From: Blastococcus sp.
GTDB lineage: Bacteria > Actinomycetota > Actinomycetes > Mycobacteriales > Geodermatophilaceae
Length of the DNA: 35,671 nt
NCBI GenBank assembly: GCA_025965715.1
Contig: JAOPWJ010000024.1
Location: forward strand, 1-35,671
Direction of reading: 5' to 3'
This document shows positions 17,257 through 24,655 of this stretch, one piece after another (the stretch's first letter is position 1; each line of letters opens with the position of its first letter). A program made the translations under genes and the position numbers. The notes beneath the pieces were generated by a model. The model made no database searches. It worked only from the letters and a program-made list of their open reading frames with translations, and had not been told where the DNA came from.

Positions 17257-17502
17257 TCAGGCGGTCAGTTCCTCGCACTTCGGGCAGCGCTGCACGCCGA
17301 TGACCGGCTCGGCCCAGTCCCGGTTCGGCAAGGGCCGAACCGGCGTGCCGCACACGGACACGTCTCCCCCGGTGCGGAGAAGGCGCGCGACGGCGTGCGC
17401 CACCCCGGCGGGCCGGTCGTCGGTCCGGACACCGACGGAGGAGGAGGCCCCGATCGCCACCACGCGCTTGGCGCCGACCATGTGAGCACTACGCATGGTC
17501 AC
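17257..17502 (-). CDS. Small cysteine-containing protein, possible zinc ribbon
   Basis: 81 residues of unknown function. The N-terminal half is Ala/Val-rich and soluble; the C-terminal half reads VCGTPVRPLPNRDWAEP, then QRCPKCEELTA. The CG...CPKC spacing suggests a metal site, with fewer ligands than a standard four-Cys ribbon. Similar short proteins with this PVRPLP...CPxCEEL ending seem familiar from actinobacteria, but I cannot name a family. GTG at 17502 is preceded by AGGGA at five bases; ATG at 17496 is an alternative. It converges on the phosphoesterase gene with a 19-base gap. Confidence 0.65.
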   Translation of the reverse strand: MTMRSAHMVGAKRVVAIGASSSVGVRTDDRPAGVAHAVARLLRTGGDVSVCGTPVRPLPNRDWAEPVIGVQRCPKCEELTA

Positions 17503-17566
17503 ATCGTTCCCTGATCGGGTGACGGTGCGCTATGACGAACGCCATGGTGCGACGCAGGACACTGCG

Positions 17567-17595
17567 CGCGCAGCCGATGTCCGCGCAGCCGATGT
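17567..17595. repeat. Two-copy 15-bp tandem repeat
   Basis: CGCGCAGCCGATGT occurs at 17567-17580 and again at 17582-17595, separated by one C. It lies between the divergent small cysteine protein and the APC permease, about 95 bases before the permease ATG, so it could be a paired operator site or just a small duplication. Confidence 0.7.
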
Positions 17596-17687
17596 GCGGC
17601 GGCCTGGCAGGAAGTGTGCCCTGCAGGAAGTTCGCTCTACTCTCCTCCCGGCCCGGCCTGCGCCGGCGGCAGAGATCAGGAGTAGCC

Positions 17688-19139
17688 ATGAGCGAGCCCC
17701 GTACCAGCAGCGATCCCACCGAACACGTGCCGGGCGTCGCCCGCGGACCGATTCCGGCCACCGGAGACCGAGGCGTCGAAGCCTTCGGCTACCGACAGGA
17801 GTTGAAGCGCTCGCTCAGCTTCACCGACCTCCTGGTCTACGGCCTGATCTTCATGGTGCCCATCGCACCGTTCGGAATCTTCGGCAGTGTCTTCCAGGCC
17901 TCGGGCGGCATGGTCGCCCTGGTCTACGCCGTCGGCGGGCTGGCCATGGCCTTCACCGCGGCGTCGTACTCCCAGATGTCCCGCGCCTTCCCGATGGCCG
18001 GGTCGGTCTACACCTACGCCGGCCGCGGCATCGCCCAGCCGGTCGGCTTCCTCGCCGGGTGGATGATCCTACTGGACTACGTCCTGATCCCCGGGCTGCT
18101 GTACCTCATCGCCTCGATCGCGATGAACTCGACCGTCCCGTCGGTCCCGGTGTGGGTGTGGCTCGTCGCGTTCGTCGTCCTCAACACCGTCGTCAACTAC
18201 TTCGGCATCGAGTTCACCGCCCGGGTCAACCGGATCATGCTGGTCGCCGAGTTGATCGTGCTGGCGATCTTCCTGGTCATCGGCGTGGTGGCGCTGGCCG
18301 GCGGCGAGGGGCGCGGCTTCGATTTCTCCCCCGTCTACAACAGCGACACGTTCTCCCTGAAACTCGTCTTCGGGGCGGTCTCCATCGCGGTGCTCAGTTT
18401 TCTGGGCTTCGACGGCATCTCGACCCTGGCGGAGGAGAACCGCGAGTCGGCCCGGTCCATCGGGAAGTCGATGATCGCCGCGCTCGCGCTCGCCGGCGTC
18501 CTGTTCATCGTGCAGACCTGGGTCGCCGCCCTGCTGGTGGCCGATCCGGAGAGCCTGATCGCCGATGGCGACGCGGCGGGGACCGCCTTCTACGACGCCG
18601 CCGAGGTGGCCGGCGGGCACTGGCTGTCAGTGCTGACCGCCGTGGCGACGGCGATCGCGTGGGGCTTCGCCAACTCGCTCGTGGCCCAGGCCGCTACCTC
18701 GCGCTTGCTGTACGCGATGGCGCGGGACCGCCAGCTGCCCCGCTTCCTCGCCCACGTGCACCCCACCCGGCGCGTTCCGGTGAACGCCACCCTGCTCGTC
18801 GCGGTGGTGTCCCTGGCGCTCGGCCTCTACATGACCACCCGCGACGACTACGGGATCGGAACGCTGTCGACGCTGGTCAACTTCGGCGCGCTGACGGCGT
18901 TCCTGCTGCTGCACGTGTCCGTGGTCGTGCACTACGTGGGCCGGCGGAAGAGCAGGGACTACTGGCGGCACCTCGCCGTGCCGGTGATCGGCTTCGCGAT
19001 CCTGCTCTACGTCCTGATCAACGCGAAGCTGGCCGCGCAGGCCGTGGGCCTTGTCTGGCTGGGCGTCGGCGTGGTGGCGCTCGCGGTCCTGCTGGCCACC
19101 GGACGCGAGCCCCAGCTCAGCGCGGAAGAGGAGCTCTGA
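17688..19139 (+). CDS. APC-family amino acid permease
   Basis: 483-residue transporter of the amino acid-polyamine-organocation superfamily. After a hydrophilic tail, LKRSLSFTDLLVYGLIFMVP opens helix 1 with the unwound-helix region; GSVYTYAGRGIAQPVGFLAGW is the classic helix 3 signature; SFLGFDGISTLAEENRESARSIGKS is the conserved helix 6-loop; LLYAMARDRQLPRFLAHVHP follows helix 8. About 12 helices in total, normal length. ATG at 17688 has AGGAG six bases upstream; the open frame further upstream is arginine-rich and not used. Substrate cannot be read. A strong hairpin closes the gene downstream. Confidence 0.9.
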   Translation: MSEPRTSSDPTEHVPGVARGPIPATGDRGVEAFGYRQELKRSLSFTDLLVYGLIFMVPIAPFGIFGSVFQASGGMVALVYAVGGLAMAFTAASYSQMSRAFPMAGSVYTYAGRGIAQPVGFLAGWMILLDYVLIPGLLYLIASIAMNSTVPSVPVWVWLVAFVVLNTVVNYFGIEFTARVNRIMLVAELIVLAIFLVIGVVALAGGEGRGFDFSPVYNSDTFSLKLVFGAVSIAVLSFLGFDGISTLAEENRESARSIGKSMIAALALAGVLFIVQTWVAALLVADPESLIADGDAAGTAFYDAAEVAGGHWLSVLTAVATAIAWGFANSLVAQAATSRLLYAMARDRQLPRFLAHVHPTRRVPVNATLLVAVVSLALGLYMTTRDDYGIGTLSTLVNFGALTAFLLLHVSVVVHYVGRRKSRDYWRHLAVPVIGFAILLYVLINAKLAAQAVGLVWLGVGVVALAVLLATGREPQLSAEEEL

Positions 19140-19152
19140 GCCGGTGCGGCTC

Positions 19153-19181
19153 GCCGACGCCCCCGGTCAGTGGGCGTCGGC
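19153..19181. terminator. Bidirectional terminator hairpin
   Basis: GCCGACGCCC at 19153-19162 pairs perfectly with GGGCGTCGGC at 19172-19181 (10-bp stem, 9-base loop). It starts 14 bases after the permease stop and overlaps the last codons of the convergent membrane protein gene, so it can serve both. No T-run follows. Confidence 0.7.
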
Positions 19182-19583
19182 GGGCCGCAGCAGCATCACC
19201 GCCGCCATCGCCGGGAACATCAGGATGTGACCCCAGGTCATCAGCGCGTCCGCTCCGACCGCACCGGCCCAGAACAGCAGGATGAACACCGCGAACGGTA
19301 GGTACATCGCCGCGGACATCTCAGCGATGCCGCGCCATGAACGGCCACGGAACGTCATCCATGCGCCCATGCCGACCGCCATGTTGGTCGCCATCACGAG
19401 GGCCCCGACCTCGGGCCGGGCGGTCAGGGCCGGCCACATCAGGTGCTCCAGGGGACCCAGCGCGAACATTCCGACGAACATCGCCACCACCATCTCGACG
19501 TAGTGAGCCACGGCGCGCCCTACCTGCTGGCGCCGGCGGGCGGCGGAGTTCTGATCGGCGGCGGGGAGGATCTCAGTGGTCAT
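19167..19583 (-). CDS. Small integral membrane protein of unknown function
   Basis: 138 residues with four predicted helices: VEMVVAMFVGMFALGPLEHL, VGALVMATNMAVGMGAWM, AAMYLPFAVFILLFWAG and ILMFPAMAAVMLL. Met and Ala are abundant, with conserved-looking acidic (GPLEHLMW) and arginine (FRGRSWRG) loop residues. I do not recognise the family with confidence. ATG at 19583 (TTEILPAADQ) is preferred because the extra upstream residues look untranslated; neither start has a strong ribosome site. It lies 85 bases downstream of the response regulator and may be cotranscribed. Confidence 0.72.
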   Translation of the reverse strand: MTTEILPAADQNSAARRRQQVGRAVAHYVEMVVAMFVGMFALGPLEHLMWPALTARPEVGALVMATNMAVGMGAWMTFRGRSWRGIAEMSAAMYLPFAVFILLFWAGAVGADALMTWGHILMFPAMAAVMLLRPADAH

Positions 19584-19668
19584 GGCGCAGATCGTCGGCC
19601 GCCGCGACCCGGTGGCCAGGTGCCGGACGTCATGTCCGGAGGTCACGGGTCAGCCGTGACCTCCCGCG

Positions 19669-20334
19669 TCAGACCAGGCCCAGTGCTCGCCCCCGGAGCG
19701 CCGCCTGAGTGCGGTCACGGGCGCCCAGCTTCGCCAGCACGTTGGTCACGTGGTTCTTCACCGTGCCCTCCGCCAGGAACAGCGCCCCGGCGATCTCGCG
19801 GTTGCTCTCGCCCTCGGCGAGCCGGCGCAGGATGTCGAGCTCACGGTCGGACAGCGGCACCACCAGCGGCTGGGCACGCCTCGGGGCGTCGTCGGGCAGC
19901 GCGGCGAAGCGCGCGATCACCTTGGCGGCGACCGACGGCTGCAGCACCGACTCCCCTCTGGCGGCAGCGAGCAGTGCCTCGACGAGCCGGTCGGACGGGA
20001 CGTCCTTGAGCAGGTAGCCGACGGCGCCGGCCCGCAGCGCCGCGAACACGTCCTCGTCGTCGTCGAAGGTGGTGAGCGCCAGCACCCGGACGGCAGGGTG
20101 CTCGACGCGCAACCGCTTGGTGGCGGCGATCCCGTCGAGCACGGGCATGTGCAGGTCCATGAGGACGACGTCGGGGCGCAGCACCGCCGTCCGCTCCAGC
20201 GCGGCCGCGCCATCGCCGGCCTCACCGACCACCTCGATCTCGGCGCGCACCTCGAGCAGCGTCGCCAGCGCCTCCCGGAACAGCGCCTGGTCATCGACCA
20301 GCAGCACCCGCACCGGCGTTCCACTGCCGCTCAT
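19669..20334 (-). CDS. NarL/LuxR-family response regulator
   Basis: 221 residues. Receiver domain at about 8-125: VRVLLVDDQALFRE with the acidic pocket, phosphorylated Asp60 in VVLMDLHMP, and LLKDVPSD with the conserved Lys. C-terminal LuxR-type HTH: LSDRELDILRRLAEGESNRE then GTVKNHVTNVLAKLGARDRTQA. The ATG at 20334 overlaps the kinase stop (ATGA), so it is the cognate partner of that kinase. Target genes are unknown; neighbouring genes downstream (small membrane protein) or upstream (GlgC-like, LURP-like) are candidates. Confidence 0.93.
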   Translation of the reverse strand: MSGSGTPVRVLLVDDQALFREALATLLEVRAEIEVVGEAGDGAAALERTAVLRPDVVLMDLHMPVLDGIAATKRLRVEHPAVRVLALTTFDDDEDVFAALRAGAVGYLLKDVPSDRLVEALLAAARGESVLQPSVAAKVIARFAALPDDAPRRAQPLVVPLSDRELDILRRLAEGESNREIAGALFLAEGTVKNHVTNVLAKLGARDRTQAALRGRALGLV

Positions 20335-21461
20335 CCGGGCACCACCACCCGCAGGGTCGTCCCGGAGCCGGGCGCCGAGGCGACCGTGAGGCTGCCACCG
20401 AGCCGCTCGGCACGCTCCCCCAGGCCGAGCAGGCCGAAGCCCACACCGGTGGCTCCCGCACCGGGGAGCCCCGCGCCCCCGCCGTCGTCGCAGACCTCGA
20501 GCGACACCGAGCCGTCGTCACGGTAGTGGAGCACCAGCCGAGCGCGCGCGGCCGCCGCGTGCTTGCGGACGTTGGTCAGGCCTTCCTGGGCGCTCCGGAA
20601 CAGCGCCTCCTCAGCGGCTGCGCTCAGGGCGCGGACGATGCCGGTGACCTCCAGGTCGGTGGGCACGCCGGCGGCGGAGGTCTCCTCGGCGAGCTGCTTC
20701 ATCGCGTCGTCCAGCGGTGGCGTGACCCGGGCCTCGCGGAACGCGGAAACCGACCGCCGGACCTCTGCCAGGGCGTCGGTGGACTGCTGCTGGGCCTTGG
20801 CCAGGACGGCGTCGGCCCTCGCGGGATCGCTGCGCAGCACGGCCCGCGCTGCCTGGACCTGCATCTGGACGACGGTGAGGTGGTGGCCCAGCCCGTCGTG
20901 GATGTCGCGGGCGAGCCGGTTGCGTTCCTGCGTGGTGGCGAGCTCCTCGGCCTGCGCGGCGAACGCCCGCAAGTGGACGTTGGCCTCCGCGAGCTCCGCG
21001 CGCGCCGCCTGCTCGCGGCGGAGCAGCTCGGTCACCACCGCGGTGAACGCCGCCGCGGCCAGGATGCCGAGTCCGCTGCGCAGCCCGTCGCCCCACGCCA
21101 TGCCGACGTGCACCAGTGGTACGGCCGCCGTGATCACGGCGGCGGCGGGCAACGGCAGGAGCAGCACGCTCTGGCTCACCAGCACCATGAGCAGCAGGGT
21201 GCCGCCGATGCCGAGTCCCGAAGCACCGAAGACGACGTAGGCCAGGGGAAGTTGCACCGCCAGGTACGCCACCGCCGCCACCCGGCGCCGAAGAATCGGC
21301 TCCTGCCGGTCGATCCACGGATAGGCGACAACCGCCACCAGGCTCAAGATCGAACCCAGGACGACGGCCGTCATCGGGTCCGCGAGGCCGGTGCTCTCGA
21401 CCAGCAGGGTGACGAACGCGCCGCACGTCAGCAGGACGAGGGCGCGGGTCACGGCACCCAC
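20331..21461 (-). CDS. Sensor histidine kinase (HisKA_3 family)
   Basis: 376 residues. The N-terminal 145 residues hold about five short membrane helices with little periplasmic sequence, suggesting sensing within the membrane. A coiled coil (RREQAARAELAEANVHLRAF) leads to the phosphoacceptor motif ERNRLARDIHDGLGHHLT with His188. The C-terminal ATPase domain contains RSAQEGLTNVRKHA (N box), VCDDGGGA and GFGLLGLGERAERLGG (G boxes). There is no GAF or haem domain, so it is not a DosS-type sensor. GTG at 21461 is the longest start; a second GTG at 21452 is possible. Coupled to the response regulator by a four-base overlap. Confidence 0.92.
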   Translation of the reverse strand: MGAVTRALVLLTCGAFVTLLVESTGLADPMTAVVLGSILSLVAVVAYPWIDRQEPILRRRVAAVAYLAVQLPLAYVVFGASGLGIGGTLLLMVLVSQSVLLLPLPAAAVITAAVPLVHVGMAWGDGLRSGLGILAAAAFTAVVTELLRREQAARAELAEANVHLRAFAAQAEELATTQERNRLARDIHDGLGHHLTVVQMQVQAARAVLRSDPARADAVLAKAQQQSTDALAEVRRSVSAFREARVTPPLDDAMKQLAEETSAAGVPTDLEVTGIVRALSAAAEEALFRSAQEGLTNVRKHAAAARARLVLHYRDDGSVSLEVCDDGGGAGLPGAGATGVGFGLLGLGERAERLGGSLTVASAPGSGTTLRVVVPG

Positions 21462-21572
21462 TGTCCTGTGCCGCCGTTCGTGAGGTCAACGGCGACGTGC
21501 CCCGACCGGCTCAGCGCAGCGGCACCAGGCACCGGCACGGGCCACCGGGCGGAGAGCGTCGGCTGGACGGGC

Positions 21573-22754
21573 TCAGTCGTCCTGGTCGGGATCAGGCAAT
21601 CGCGCCCCTGCGGCGACCTCCGCGCCGTCCTCCACGGCAGCGCGCCGTCCCACCAGGGTGATGTCGCCGTCCCCACCGACGACAGCGCCCTTGCCGACCT
21701 GCACAAGATCGTCGAGGACGGCGCGGGTGACGGTGGCCCCGGAGCGGACCCGTACGCCGGGAAGCAGCACGGAGTCCACGACGGTCGCCCCCTCCTCGAC
21801 GACCACACCCGGGGAGAGCACCGAGCCACGCACGTCCCCGCCGACGCGGGTGCCACCGGAGATCAGGCTGTCCTCGACGACGGCCGACCGGAGCAGGCGG
21901 GCGGCGCTGTGCCGGCCGCCGCGGGTGTGCAGCGGCCACGCCGGGTCGTCGAGGTCGATGGGCGGCTCCTCGGAGAGGAAGTCGCGGTGCGCCTCCCAGT
22001 ACGCCGGAACGGTGCCGACGTCGCGCCAGTAGCCGGAGAGCGGGTACGCGCGGGCCAGCCCGTCGCGGGTCTGCGCCGGCAGCAGGTGGCTGCCGAGGTC
22101 CTCCAGCCCCTCCTCGCCCACCTCGTCGGCCAGCGCCTCGAGCCGGTCCAGCGTGGCGCCGGGGCTGAAGACGAAGACCTCGTTGGTGGCCGTGGTCGTC
22201 GCGGGCTGGTCGGGCTTGTAGGCGTAGTCGGTGACCTTCTCGCCGTCGACCTGCACGATGCCGTAGCGCGCCGCATCGTCGGCAGCCACCTCGGTGGTCA
22301 CCATCGTCACCTCCGCACCCGAACCGAGATGCGCCTCTGCGACCTCGCGGTAGTCGAGCTTGTAGACGGCGTCGGAGCTGACCACGACCAGGGCGTCGGC
22401 TCCGAACTCACGGATCAGGTCGGCCTGGCGCCACAGCGAGTCCGCCGTGCCGGTGTTCCAACCGCCCCGGTCGGTGCCCTGGAACGGCGGCAGCATCATC
22501 AGCCCACCGGTCGTGCGGTCCAGGTCCCACGGACGGCCGTTGGCCAGGTGGTCGGAGAGCGACGTCGGGTGGAACTGCACCGAGACCCACACGTCGGCGA
22601 TCTCCGAGTGCTGGCAGTTGCTCAGCGGGAAGTCGATCAGCCGGTAGACACCGGCGAAGGGGACGGCGGGCTTGGCGCGCTGCTCGGTCAGCAGCTCCAG
22701 GCGGCCTCCCGCTCCACCGGCGAGGACGAGGACGAGGATGCGGGGAAGGGCCAC
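21573..22754 (-). CDS. Glucose-1-phosphate adenylyltransferase (GlgC)-like nucleotidyltransferase
   Basis: 393 residues. The N-terminal nucleotidyltransferase domain has LVLAGGAGGRLELLTEQRAKPAV, split here as the GG-G-RL loop and RAKP motif, followed by PFAGVYRLIDFPLSN, the GlgC signature. Then FQGTDRGGWNTGTADSLW, VVSSDAVYKLDY and SGYWRDVGTVPAYWEAH match the substrate-binding and late conserved motifs. The C-terminal third is a left-handed beta-helix (SVLSPGVVVEEGATVVDSVL and similar hexads). GlgC makes ADP-glucose for glycogen or maltose-1-phosphate synthesis. No other glycogen gene is nearby, so another sugar nucleotide is possible. GTG at 22754 sits just before the first strand. Confidence 0.82.
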   Translation of the reverse strand: MALPRILVLVLAGGAGGRLELLTEQRAKPAVPFAGVYRLIDFPLSNCQHSEIADVWVSVQFHPTSLSDHLANGRPWDLDRTTGGLMMLPPFQGTDRGGWNTGTADSLWRQADLIREFGADALVVVSSDAVYKLDYREVAEAHLGSGAEVTMVTTEVAADDAARYGIVQVDGEKVTDYAYKPDQPATTTATNEVFVFSPGATLDRLEALADEVGEEGLEDLGSHLLPAQTRDGLARAYPLSGYWRDVGTVPAYWEAHRDFLSEEPPIDLDDPAWPLHTRGGRHSAARLLRSAVVEDSLISGGTRVGGDVRGSVLSPGVVVEEGATVVDSVLLPGVRVRSGATVTRAVLDDLVQVGKGAVVGGDGDITLVGRRAAVEDGAEVAAGARLPDPDQDD

Positions 22755-22799
22755 GCAGGGCCCCCTACCCCGCCCGGCCCGGGGGTAGGCGGGTGCGGG

Positions 22800-23420
22800 T
22801 CAGCGGCTCTGCAGGGCGTCGAGGGCCACGGCCATGGACGCCGCGACGCGGAAGTCCAGGCGCGGGTCGGGCACGGTGACGCTGTACCGGTCCCGGATGG
22901 CTTTCTGCCGCTCGCTGACCAGCACGGTGGCGCCCGTGTTCGGATCGACGAAGTCGAAATGGAAGATGAAGGGCACCCAGATGTCTCCGACGACGGGGAG
23001 GAAGTCCCAGACCCGGCGGAGGACGGCGATGACCGGTCGCCGCTCCCGGCCGACGGCGGTCAGCCCTGGAGCCGACAGGTTCCAGGTGGAGCGCAGCAGG
23101 CTGGCTCCGAACTGCTTGCTGAACGAGCCGATCGCCGTGCCGTACTCGTCGAACACGTCGTGGTCGGCATGGACGTCGAGGCGCTGGCGGGCCTTGAAGG
23201 AGAACACCCGGCGGCTCTTGGACTCGTCGGCGAAGAACACCACCTCCTCCTTGAGCTTCATCCGCTTCTGCTCGGCCAGCGCCAGCAGGTGACCCTCGGT
23301 GCCGTCGGGATTGGCGGCGAGGACCTCGTAGCGGTTGACCATCACGGTGATCCGCTGCTTCACGAAGAAGGCGGGCACGATCATCGCGGCCGGGGGCTGG
23401 GATCCGAAGGATTGGGTCAC
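22800..23420 (-). CDS. LURP-one-related / phospholipid scramblase-like protein
   Basis: 206 residues of a tubby-like beta-barrel type. Motifs: FFVKQRITVMVNRYEVL at the start, KLKEEVVFFADESKSRRVFSFKARQRLDVHADHDVFDEYGTAIGS in the centre (in parts), SFSKQFGASLLRSTWNLS, and DPRLDFRVAASMAVALDALQ at the end, which resembles the hydrophobic C-terminal helix of these proteins. Bacterial members have no firm function; lipid or membrane binding is assumed. GTG at 23420 has GGAG at eight bases. Upstream of the GlgC-like gene on the same strand with a 45-base gap. Confidence 0.75.
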   Translation of the reverse strand: MTQSFGSQPPAAMIVPAFFVKQRITVMVNRYEVLAANPDGTEGHLLALAEQKRMKLKEEVVFFADESKSRRVFSFKARQRLDVHADHDVFDEYGTAIGSFSKQFGASLLRSTWNLSAPGLTAVGRERRPVIAVLRRVWDFLPVVGDIWVPFIFHFDFVDPNTGATVLVSERQKAIRDRYSVTVPDPRLDFRVAASMAVALDALQSR

Positions 23421-23767
23421 GGCGTCACTCCGGTCGTCGATGGCAGGTGCAGGCGCCCATCGTGGCGTACCGGAGGCACCACCGGGCGAGCCGCGGCCGC
23501 TCCCGGCGTTCCCGCGCGCCACTTCTTGTTCCCCTGCGTCGTCCCCGGGTCTCCTGAGGTCGCCGGGCCCGCGCGCTGATCCGTGACCGGAACCGCGGCG
23601 CCGGCCGCTCGACCAGCACGGGGCCCGCCCGAGGAGCTCATCGACTCCGGCCGCGGGGGTCAGGGTCGGCACAGAAACGCCGTCCAGGCTCTTTCCCTGC
23701 GCCCGACCTCCGTGATCCACTGCGCTCCTCCGCCGCACCGCGGCGTCGGAGCGAGCTGGAGGCTGAG
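23421..23767. other. Divergent intergenic region between LURP-like and sdh genes
   Basis: About 350 bases that must hold the promoters of both units. No protein-like frame with a ribosome site is seen, and no convincing -35/-10 pair stands out; the section is GC-rich throughout. Confidence 0.4.
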
Positions 23768-23812
23768 ATGTCGTCGGGGCCGGACCAGACGTCGGATCGG
23801 GCGGCGCGGTGA
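23768..23812 (+). CDS. Possible 14-residue leader peptide of the sdh operon
   Basis: A short frame, MSSGPDQTSDRAAR, begins at an ATG with GGAGG five bases upstream, the best ribosome site in the area. Its TGA overlaps the GTG start of the membrane subunit gene as GTGA (23809-23812). The membrane subunit itself has no good site, so it may depend on coupling to this leader. The peptide has no run of one regulatory amino acid. It could also be an accident of an otherwise misplaced ribosome site. Confidence 0.45.
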   Translation: MSSGPDQTSDRAAR

Positions 23813-24639
23813 CCGCCACCGCTCCTCGGGGCACCGGGGCGGTCAGCCCCGGACACGGCAACGGCATGCCCGCGCCGCGGCGGGCGACGATCGCCGAGCG
23901 GACGCTGCGCACGGACCGCTGGTGGCTCCAGCCGCTGGTGACGGTCGTGGTGCTGGTGCTGTTCATCGCCTACTCGACGTTCCGGGCATTCCAGAACGCG
24001 CACTACTTCGCCGAGCCCTACATCTCGCCGTTCTACTCTCCGTGCCTCACCACCGCGTGCGAGGGCGACACCTTTCCGGAGCTGTTCACCGGACCCTCCT
24101 GGATCTCGCCGGCGATCTACATCCTCGTGGTGCCGCTGGGCTTCCGGCTGACCTGCTACTACTACCGGAAGGCCTACTACCGGTCGTTCTGGCTCTCGCC
24201 GCCGGCGTGCGCCGTGGGTGAGCCGCACCGGCGCTACACCGGCGAGACCCGTCTTCCCCTGCTCGGGCAGAACGTGCACCGGTACGCGTTCTACGCCGGG
24301 CTGGTCTTCAACGTGATCCTCAGCTACGACGCCGTCCTCTCCTTCCGGGACGAGACGGGCGCGTGGGGGCACATGGGCCTGGGCACGCTGGTGCTGCTCG
24401 CGAACGCCGCCCTGCTCTGGCTGTACTCGCTGTCGTGCCACTCCTGCCGGCACATCGTCGGCGGCCGGCTCAACTCCTTCTCCCGGCATCCGCTGCGCTA
24501 CAAGTTCTGGATGGTCGTGTCGCGGCTGAACGCCAACCACATGAAGTTCGCGTGGATCTCCCTGTTCGGCGTCGCGTTCGCCGACTTCTACGTCCTGCTG
24601 CTGGCCACCGGCACGATCAACGATCTTCGCTTCTTCTGA
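23809..24639 (+). CDS. sdhC: Succinate dehydrogenase membrane subunit (Sdh1 type)
   Basis: 276 residues, anchoring the dehydrogenase and passing electrons to menaquinone. Five or so helices: QPLVTVVVLVLFIAYSTFRAF, ISPAIYILVVPLGFRLTCYYYRK (in part), YAFYAGLVFNVILSY, LVLLANAALLWLYSL, and ISLFGVAFADFYVLLLATG. This is not the usual SdhC/SdhD pair; it resembles the single anchor protein of mycobacterial Sdh1 (Rv0249c-like). CHSCRH at 210-215 sits at the end of a helix, with another Cys pair earlier. Mycobacterial Sdh1 has been reported to carry a membrane-embedded Rieske-type cluster instead of haem, and these residues fit such ligands. GTG at 23809 follows the overlapping leader. Confidence 0.85.
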   Translation: MTATAPRGTGAVSPGHGNGMPAPRRATIAERTLRTDRWWLQPLVTVVVLVLFIAYSTFRAFQNAHYFAEPYISPFYSPCLTTACEGDTFPELFTGPSWISPAIYILVVPLGFRLTCYYYRKAYYRSFWLSPPACAVGEPHRRYTGETRLPLLGQNVHRYAFYAGLVFNVILSYDAVLSFRDETGAWGHMGLGTLVLLANAALLWLYSLSCHSCRHIVGGRLNSFSRHPLRYKFWMVVSRLNANHMKFAWISLFGVAFADFYVLLLATGTINDLRFF

Positions 24640-24655
24640 TGATGGGGCCCTCCTG

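Noticed and set aside
19669-21461. Two-component pair as the DosRS system acting on the box at 8295
   Set aside because: The kinase lacks the GAF/haem domains of DosS or DosT, and NarL-type regulators are numerous in such genomes, so there is no specific reason to link them.
20526-23579. Plus-strand open frame of about 1000 codons opposite the kinase, GlgC-like and LURP-like genes
   Set aside because: Same mirror effect; the minus strand has complete catalytic motifs in all three genes.
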